Shown here in pieces: positions 24,057 to 29,259 of a stretch of 29,259 nt of DNA. Under the pieces are notes generated by a model. It was not told the DNA's origin. It ran no database searches and was given only the letters and a program-made list of their open reading frames with translations. Position numbers and translations under genes: made by a program. The stretch comes from CAYQPF01 sp964419225. Its GTDB lineage: Bacteria > Cloacimonadota > Cloacimonadia > Cloacimonadales > CAYQPF01. The stretch is taken from the NCBI GenBank assembly GCA_964419225.1, contig CAYQPF010000052.1, forward strand, positions 1 through 29,259, given 5' to 3'. Within the stretch, counting starts at the first letter, position 1, and each line of letters starts with the position of its first letter.

Positions 24057-25939
24057 AAAAATACATAATAATTATAATTCTAATATGGACGAGTTGGGTA
24101 CATGCCCAGACAAGTTCTGATTCGGTATATGTACGGCCGGAACCTTTATTGAAAACAACACCAGAATATCCGGAAGCGATGCGGAAAACAAATATTGAAG
24201 GTACAGTTATACTGTCTGTGAAAATAAAATCAGACAGCACTTTAGCATCAACCCTAATCATACAGTCTATACCTGCTTTTGACAGTCTTGCAATGCAGGA
24301 AGTGAAAAAATGGACATGGAAACCGGCGACTTTGAATGGTACTCCGGTGGATGGTTATACCGAAGTTGGAGTTGATTTCTTTCAAAAGAAAGACACCTTA
24401 TCGACTGAAAAAAATAAAATCAATTCGGTTTTGATTCGGCAACAGATTTTGGAATATATCAGGAATAATATTTCCCGAAGAAAAGATATAGCGAATAAGA
24501 GTTATTATTATGCCAATTATCATATTTCCGGTTTACCTGAAAGTTCAAAACTAATACAGAGGAATGGATTTATTTTGGCTAATCCGGTTATTTTTGATTA
24601 TGCTAATTATCATAATTATTATCAGTTTCATACAATGGAGAATAAGGTCATGTATGAGATCCAGGACAGTATTTATAATATCCCGGCAAGTATAACGCAT
24701 AGCGAGTTTGGTAATGGACCGGATGATCTCAATTATGCTATGATCTCTTTCCTGAAAGGAGACGGACTGGGAATTAAGAATTTAAGTTTGAAACTGGATT
24801 TTCTGGCTTTAGCCGGGTATTGGCATACTACTAATGAAAAAGCTTCTGATTTCAATTGGGATCTGAATTATAAGTATGAAGACTTTTCTGTTAAATACTC
24901 TGGAACAAATTTGAACAGGAATATCCCGACAACGAAAATAAATTCACTCATACCATTTACTCAGGATTTTTGGGCAGTGGAAAAGTCACAGCAAAACCAG
25001 ATTTTAGCATCTTATAAGATTTTTGGTGCAGGTTATTCCAATTCAGAATATAATTTGAAGTTACAACCAGCATTATATGATTTGAAGTCCAGGCAAAAAG
25101 ATATTCAATTTTATATTGCTCCTGAATATGGGATATTGAAATCAAAAATCAGTTATCAATTTACCAAATTTGAGCTGGTGAAAGACACTTTGAATAGTGA
25201 AAATGATTTTCATAATCTTACTTTGGAAAGCAATATCAAGTATCATACATATAGTTCTAACATTAAATATAGCAGCCAAATGGAGGAAACCTTATTTGAA
25301 GGAACTTTAAATAAAACTTTATCTGAATCTTTTAATTTAGGAATACAAATTCAAAGTGCTGAGAATAATAACAGGTTTTTTCAACCGAAAGTGTTGAATA
25401 AAAAGGAAATTTCATCTAAATTCAGAATAGGTTTTACAGGTTGGGGTTTGGAAAATCAGTTTAGTATTGGTACATACAAACTGAATCAGGTTTCTTATCT
25501 TAGGCCAACTTATTTTGAATTAGAAGACGACATGTTAAGAGTTGAAAATGATTTTTCATATAATTTCACTATTGATCGTTTTCAGTTTAAAACAAAGGAT
25601 TACACCTGTTACAAATCCAACACAGAAGGATTTCTATATCAGCCGGAAATGGTAAATAATTTGCAATTTGGCATTAATTATTCCTTGCTGCACGATAATT
25701 CTTTGGAGTTGGGATGTAATGCCTTGAACCTATATAATTACACTGATTATATTGCCACAGATAATAGTAGTGATAATGTTTCAGAATTTAATCTTGACTT
25801 ATATCTGTCGCTTTTTATAACAAAACAGTTCGAAGGGAAGGTAGTTTACCGTAATTTGACTTCCCAAGGATCTTTTTATTCCCAATATTTAGAACCAGGA
25901 GCGATTTATTTAAATCTGCGATGGAATTTTATTAATTAG
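24053..25939 (+). CDS. Outer-membrane beta-barrel protein with N-terminal TonB C-terminal domain
   Basis: A 628-residue exported protein. The signal peptide is 1-18 (cut VHA-QT). Residues about 31-110 match the TonB C-terminal fold: PEYPEAMRKTNIEGTV (37-52), the S/V-rich strand 51-58, and AMQEVKKWTWKPATLNGTPVDG (80-101). No cytoplasmic-membrane anchor or Pro-rich linker typical of TonB itself is present. The remaining 500 residues show alternating aromatic/polar strands ending LNLRWNFIN, as in outer-membrane barrels; I see no clear plug domain. Such a domain order would place a TonB-like domain in the periplasm attached to the barrel. It is flanked by the epimerase (4-bp ATGA overlap) and a TolC gene (8 bp), so it is part of an envelope/export operon. 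The start at 24053 gives the proper signal peptide; a GTG at 24047 adds two residues. Confidence 0.8.
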   Translation: MKKYIIIIILIWTSWVHAQTSSDSVYVRPEPLLKTTPEYPEAMRKTNIEGTVILSVKIKSDSTLASTLIIQSIPAFDSLAMQEVKKWTWKPATLNGTPVDGYTEVGVDFFQKKDTLSTEKNKINSVLIRQQILEYIRNNISRRKDIANKSYYYANYHISGLPESSKLIQRNGFILANPVIFDYANYHNYYQFHTMENKVMYEIQDSIYNIPASITHSEFGNGPDDLNYAMISFLKGDGLGIKNLSLKLDFLALAGYWHTTNEKASDFNWDLNYKYEDFSVKYSGTNLNRNIPTTKINSLIPFTQDFWAVEKSQQNQILASYKIFGAGYSNSEYNLKLQPALYDLKSRQKDIQFYIAPEYGILKSKISYQFTKFELVKDTLNSENDFHNLTLESNIKYHTYSSNIKYSSQMEETLFEGTLNKTLSESFNLGIQIQSAENNNRFFQPKVLNKKEISSKFRIGFTGWGLENQFSIGTYKLNQVSYLRPTYFELEDDMLRVENDFSYNFTIDRFQFKTKDYTCYKSNTEGFLYQPEMVNNLQFGINYSLLHDNSLELGCNALNLYNYTDYIATDNSSDNVSEFNLDLYLSLFITKQFEGKVVYRNLTSQGSFYSQYLEPGAIYLNLRWNFIN

Positions 25940-25947
25940 GAGTTCGT

Positions 25948-27159
25948 ATGAAAAAGTTAATTTTTCTACTGATTGTATTGCTAAGCATGAATTTATTTTC
26001 TGTTGATTTACAGTATTTTTTGGAAAAAGGGATAGCCCAATCTGATGGAATTCGGAAGCAAATGATTGATTATGAGAGTTCACAGTCTCAGTTAAAGAGT
26101 GCCTGGCTGAATTTTTTACCAGAGGTTAATGCCTCGATGGGGAAGACCTGGTTGGATAATCCCGGTAAGAGTTCCAGTTTAACGATCTCTAAAACTATTT
26201 CTCTTAATGAGCCAACTTATTGGAATTTCAGACAGACAGCAATCAGTAAAAAAGTGCAGGAGCTAAGTCTGGCAGATTTTAAAAAGCAATTATCATATCA
26301 AATTACCAGCAGTTATATAAGTATTTTAACTCTGCAAAAGAGAATGGAGATAGAGAAGGAAAACTATTCTATCCAGCAGAAAACACATTCTCAGGTTTTG
26401 ATTAATTTTCAGAATCAACAGAATTCTGTATATGATTTGAAACAGAGTACAATTGATACACTTGATGCATATATGAATATATTGGATTTAGAGAATCAAA
26501 CAAAAAAAGCCAGGATAAATTTGTTCAATTTGATCAATGAAAAGGATAATACAGAGCAATTTTCAGAAGTCGGCATAGCTTTAAGCAGACCAAGTGAAGA
26601 GCAGGTTGATTCATATGCATTGCTTATTTTAAAGCAGAATATTAAATCTTCCGAATTGAGTCTGACACAAAGCAAGATAGATTATCTTCCTACTTTAACT
26701 TTGAGTTATAATTATGGCAAAACCTATGTTGGACCTCCGGTATCAGACAACATTTTAGCATTTTCGGATTATAAAAAGAGCAATACTCTGGCTTTGACGG
26801 CTTCATATTCTCTCTGGAATTTCTGGAGACATGGGGAAGAATATTATCGGACGAAGAATAGTTACATGAAGAGCAAAATTGAGTTAGAAGGCAAGATGCG
26901 GGATCATAAAGCAAATCTTGCTCAATTGTTAGCGGATTGGGATCAGGAAAATAGAAGTTATACTCTTTATATTCAGAAGGAGAAGCTGGCTCAGGAGAAT
27001 TTGGAAATAGCTCAGGAGAAGTTCAGATTAGGCTTAATTGATTTATTGGAATTAGACAGAGCCCGTATGCAGTATCTTAATTCTAAATCAAACAGAGTAG
27101 ATAAGTTCTATAAGACCTTTTTATTGCAAAAAGAGATAGAACAGGCAAAAGCAAATTAG
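25948..27159 (+). CDS. TolC-family outer-membrane efflux protein
   Basis: A 403-residue outer-membrane channel of the TolC/OEP family, at the short end of the family's range. The signal peptide is 1-18 (ends NLFS-VD). Two repeats of long amphipathic helices are seen (about 22-62 and 95-165; 225-250 and 300-400) with strand regions typical of the barrel (for example 67-90 and 250-290 with LTLSYNYGKTY). The closing helix LGLIDLLELDRARMQYLNSKSNR matches the end of the second repeat. It forms the exit duct of tripartite exporters and secretion systems. AGGAG precedes the ATG. It is followed 14 bp later by the adaptor subunit. Confidence 0.92.
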   Translation: MKKLIFLLIVLLSMNLFSVDLQYFLEKGIAQSDGIRKQMIDYESSQSQLKSAWLNFLPEVNASMGKTWLDNPGKSSSLTISKTISLNEPTYWNFRQTAISKKVQELSLADFKKQLSYQITSSYISILTLQKRMEIEKENYSIQQKTHSQVLINFQNQQNSVYDLKQSTIDTLDAYMNILDLENQTKKARINLFNLINEKDNTEQFSEVGIALSRPSEEQVDSYALLILKQNIKSSELSLTQSKIDYLPTLTLSYNYGKTYVGPPVSDNILAFSDYKKSNTLALTASYSLWNFWRHGEEYYRTKNSYMKSKIELEGKMRDHKANLAQLLADWDQENRSYTLYIQKEKLAQENLEIAQEKFRLGLIDLLELDRARMQYLNSKSNRVDKFYKTFLLQKEIEQAKAN

Positions 27160-27173
27160 AGGTGGAGAAAAGA

Positions 27174-28292
27174 ATGAAGAAGAAAAAAGTGATCATTATT
27201 TCTGTTATAGTAATCATTGCGGCAGCTATAGGTATTACGATGTGCAGTAAGTCTAAAGGAAAGAAAACATCTGTAAAAGCCAAGAGTGAGACATACACGG
27301 TTAAGACCGGAGAGATAAAAATCAAACTCGAAGAGACCGGAGAAATACAACCGATAACACAAATTAACTTAAAATCAAAGGTTAGCGGAAAGATTATCAG
27401 ATTTTACGTTAAAGAAAATGATTACATCAAAAAAGGTGATTTGATTGCAGATATCGAGCCGGATTATAATCAGGCCAGTACAATCTCCAATGTGAAAAAC
27501 AGTTTGAAATTAAATGAGATCAGGCTAAAAAATGCCAGAGAAGATTTGGCTAATAAAACAAAGCTTTTTAAAGAGAATTATATTTCCAAAAATGTCTATG
27601 ATCAGGCCAAGGATGAATTGGATAAAGCTGTAATGGATAATAAACTGGCACTTCAGCAATACGAATTGATCAAAGAAATCGACACAGAAGGTAATGTAAC
27701 AAAGTTATTGGCAACAGCTTCAGGCACAGTTATCCAGAAATTGATAGAAGAAGGCGAGATGGTAGTTGCCAGTACCGGAGCATATTCAGAAGGTACGGTT
27801 GTGCTTAAATTGGCAGATCTAAGCAAAATGATTGTGAAAGCCACTATTAATGAAGTGGATATTTCGAAGGTAAAGATAGGCCAATTGGTCCAGATTAGTG
27901 TAGATGCATATCCATATGTCAGTTATACAGGCAAGATCACTAAGATAGCGGCAATGGCTTCCATAAGCAATAATGTTAAAGTATTTCCCATTGAAATCCA
28001 GATCGATCAGACTGACAGCAAACTGAAACCAGGTATGACAGCAAATATAACAATTCAGGGTGAAACCAGAAGTAACATTGTGACTATTCCTATCAGAGCT
28101 TTATTCAGTGATGAAAACGGGAATGATATCGTTTATAAAGTTGTGAAAGACACTGTTACTGTAAGTACCCAAGTTAAGACAGGCATCAACAATTTCCAGG
28201 ATGTGGAGATAATTGAAGGTTTGAAAGTTGGAGATAAGATATCTTTGACAGAAACCAAAACAACTACTAAACTTCCTTTTGAGATGCATTAG
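27174..28292 (+). CDS. Periplasmic adaptor subunit, MacA/HlyD type
   Basis: A 372-residue membrane-fusion protein. A membrane anchor covers 6-24; it contains Cys24 but no proper lipobox. The two halves of the biotinyl-lipoyl-like domain are near 58-92 (KVSGKIIRFYVKENDYIKKGDL) and 177-215 (ATASGTVIQKLIEEGEMV), separated by a short coiled-coil hairpin (about 93-165). A beta-barrel domain follows (220-300) and then a membrane-proximal domain (305-372). This layout fits adaptors of MacB-type ABC exporters. It should join an inner-membrane pump to the TolC protein encoded just upstream, but no ABC or RND pump gene follows: the next gene is rsmD. I chose ATG 27174, with GGAG 6 bases upstream; a GTG at 27162 is in frame but worse placed. 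Confidence 0.9.
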   Translation: MKKKKVIIISVIVIIAAAIGITMCSKSKGKKTSVKAKSETYTVKTGEIKIKLEETGEIQPITQINLKSKVSGKIIRFYVKENDYIKKGDLIADIEPDYNQASTISNVKNSLKLNEIRLKNAREDLANKTKLFKENYISKNVYDQAKDELDKAVMDNKLALQQYELIKEIDTEGNVTKLLATASGTVIQKLIEEGEMVVASTGAYSEGTVVLKLADLSKMIVKATINEVDISKVKIGQLVQISVDAYPYVSYTGKITKIAAMASISNNVKVFPIEIQIDQTDSKLKPGMTANITIQGETRSNIVTIPIRALFSDENGNDIVYKVVKDTVTVSTQVKTGINNFQDVEIIEGLKVGDKISLTETKTTTKLPFEMH

Positions 28293-28312
28293 AACAAAAA
28301 AATAGGGATAAA

Positions 28313-28888
28313 ATGAGAATAATAGCGGGAAAGTATAAAGGTTACAAGTTGTTTACTCTTGAGGGAGTAACGACGAGACCGACGACAGATTTTATCAAAG
28401 AAGCTATGTTTTCTATAGTGGGAGATTTTGAGGATCTGGCAGTTTTGGATCTGTATTCAGGGAGCGGAGCGTTGGGTTTGGAAGCTCTCAGCAGAGGAGC
28501 GGAACACGTCAGTCTGGTGGAAGGCTCAGCGAAAGCAGTTCATATTATATTACAGAATATGGAAAAACTGAAATGTCAGGATACCTGTCATGTGCATCAA
28601 AAGAAGGTGTCGGTATTCCTGCACACCAATGTAAAGAAATTTGATCTTATTATCATGGATCCTCCATATAACAAAAATCAGGTGAATCCAACACTTAAGC
28701 AAATAGTTGAGAAACAATGTTTAAACGAAGGTGGAATAGTTGTCGTGGAACATTCTGCTCAGGAAAAGATCGCAGAGGAGTTAGCTCCTTTTATTATCAA
28801 AGAAAAAAAATATCATGATATAGTACTGACACTATTACAATTTCAGGAGAATAAGGATGAAAATCTACAATACACTGACGAGGACTAA
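28313..28888 (+). CDS. rsmD: 16S rRNA (guanine(966)-N2)-methyltransferase RsmD
   Basis: A 191-residue SAM-dependent methyltransferase, the normal length. It modifies G966 of 16S rRNA in the 30S subunit. Signatures are complete: the N-terminal RIIAGKYKG (2-10) and TRPTTDFIKEAMFSI (21-35), the SAM loop LDLYSGSGALGLEALSRG (45-62), and the catalytic MDPPY (115-119). The last 10 residues overlap the start of the next gene by 32 bp. Only a weak GGGA site precedes the ATG, 20 bp after the adaptor gene. Confidence 0.95.
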   Translation: MRIIAGKYKGYKLFTLEGVTTRPTTDFIKEAMFSIVGDFEDLAVLDLYSGSGALGLEALSRGAEHVSLVEGSAKAVHIILQNMEKLKCQDTCHVHQKKVSVFLHTNVKKFDLIIMDPPYNKNQVNPTLKQIVEKQCLNEGGIVVVEHSAQEKIAEELAPFIIKEKKYHDIVLTLLQFQENKDENLQYTDED

Positions 28889-29258
28889 AGAAGAATTCGT
28901 ACCTGTTGAAGCAGGAAAAGTGAAGATGTATGTATGCGGGCCGACCGTATATAATTATTTCCACATAGGCAATACCAGACCATTCCTCTTTTTTGATGTA
29001 GTACGCAATTATTTCAAATTCAAGGGATATGAAGTTACTTATGTGCAGAATATAACGGATATTGACGATAAGATTATCGATCAGTCTATCAGAGAGAATA
29101 TCAGTTTTACTGAGGTGACAAAAAAATACATTGATGCTTTTTATGAAGATCTGGAGAAGTTGAATATCGGCAGAGCAGATATTCAACCGTTAGCTACAAG
29201 TTTTTTACAGGAAGTGACAGATTTTAACCGCGAACTTATCATTTTAAAAAATTCTTAA
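28857..29258 (+). CDS. cysS: Cysteinyl-tRNA synthetase, N-terminal part (frame closes at window end)
   Basis: 133 residues matching the start of CysRS, normally about 450-500 residues. The zinc/cysteine-binding C27 in MYVCGPTVYN, the HIGN motif (36-39) of the class I HIGH signature, and VQNITDIDDKII (63-74) are all present. Homology runs to about residue 120 (PLATSFLQEVTDF). After this the usual continuation (...GHAY) is missing and the frame ends in TAA at 29256-29258, one base before the window edge. KMSKS and the anticodon-binding part are absent. CysRS is essential, so a frameshift or assembly error in the last about 40 bases, a contig end, or a genuinely broken copy must be considered. 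AGGAG lies 9 bases before the ATG; the start overlaps rsmD by 32 bp. Confidence 0.85.
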   Translation: MKIYNTLTRTKEEFVPVEAGKVKMYVCGPTVYNYFHIGNTRPFLFFDVVRNYFKFKGYEVTYVQNITDIDDKIIDQSIRENISFTEVTKKYIDAFYEDLEKLNIGRADIQPLATSFLQEVTDFNRELIILKNS

Positions 29259-29259
29259 T

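Overview
The window looks like a chromosomal piece of an AT-rich, Gram-negative, anaerobe-type bacterium of the FCB assemblage. Candidatus Cloacimonadota is my best guess. This rests on two large secreted proteins ending in the same roughly 85-residue sorting module (YPNPFNP ... IYNIKGQKV ... SG-Y-FY ... KMILxK), on outer-membrane barrel and TolC genes, and on abundant hybrid histidine kinases. It is an inference from sequence style; no rRNA or marker gene settles it.

Layout. At 203-277 there is a minus-strand tRNA-Thr(CGU). From 311 to 13971 everything is on the minus strand: three tightly packed sensor kinases (311-5259), a 1310-residue secreted protein with a possible metal-dependent hydrolase head and fibronectin-III modules (5316-9248), a cytoplasmic TPR sensor kinase (9319-11208), and an 853-residue secreted FG-GAP/fibronectin/adhesin-like protein (11410-13971). 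No DNA-binding response regulator is present, so the output of these four kinases is elsewhere. From 14323 to 17362 lies a small accessory block of unrecognised genes: three exported proteins on the plus strand (two are tandem paralogues) behind a clear promoter/palindrome and a perfect Shine-Dalgarno, meeting a convergent membrane protein after 8 bp.

From 17653 to 22324 the minus strand carries a metabolic cluster: dCMP deaminase, a hydantoinase/dihydropyrimidinase-type amidohydrolase, a molybdopterin subunit of a xanthine-dehydrogenase-type hydroxylase (overlapping genes, one operon) and a nitroreductase. The FAD and 2Fe-2S partner subunits of the molybdenum enzyme are not in the window. 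From 23082 to the right edge the plus strand carries an extended-SDR epimerase, an outer-membrane barrel with an N-terminal TonB C-terminal domain, a TolC-type protein, a MacA/HlyD-type adaptor, RsmD, and the start of CysS, whose frame closes with a stop one base before the window end.

The most unusual DNA is non-coding. The 718-bp gap at 22325-23042 is a mosaic of at least six different short tandem-repeat families with 7-, 9- or 10-bp units, and one of these families recurs inverted at 17523-17550. The gap at 17363-17652 holds four different inverted repeats. One of them shares a scaffold with a hairpin at 18257-18278 and differs from it by compensatory stem changes. A strong intrinsic terminator (5274-5310) sits directly against the ribosome binding site of the three-kinase operon.
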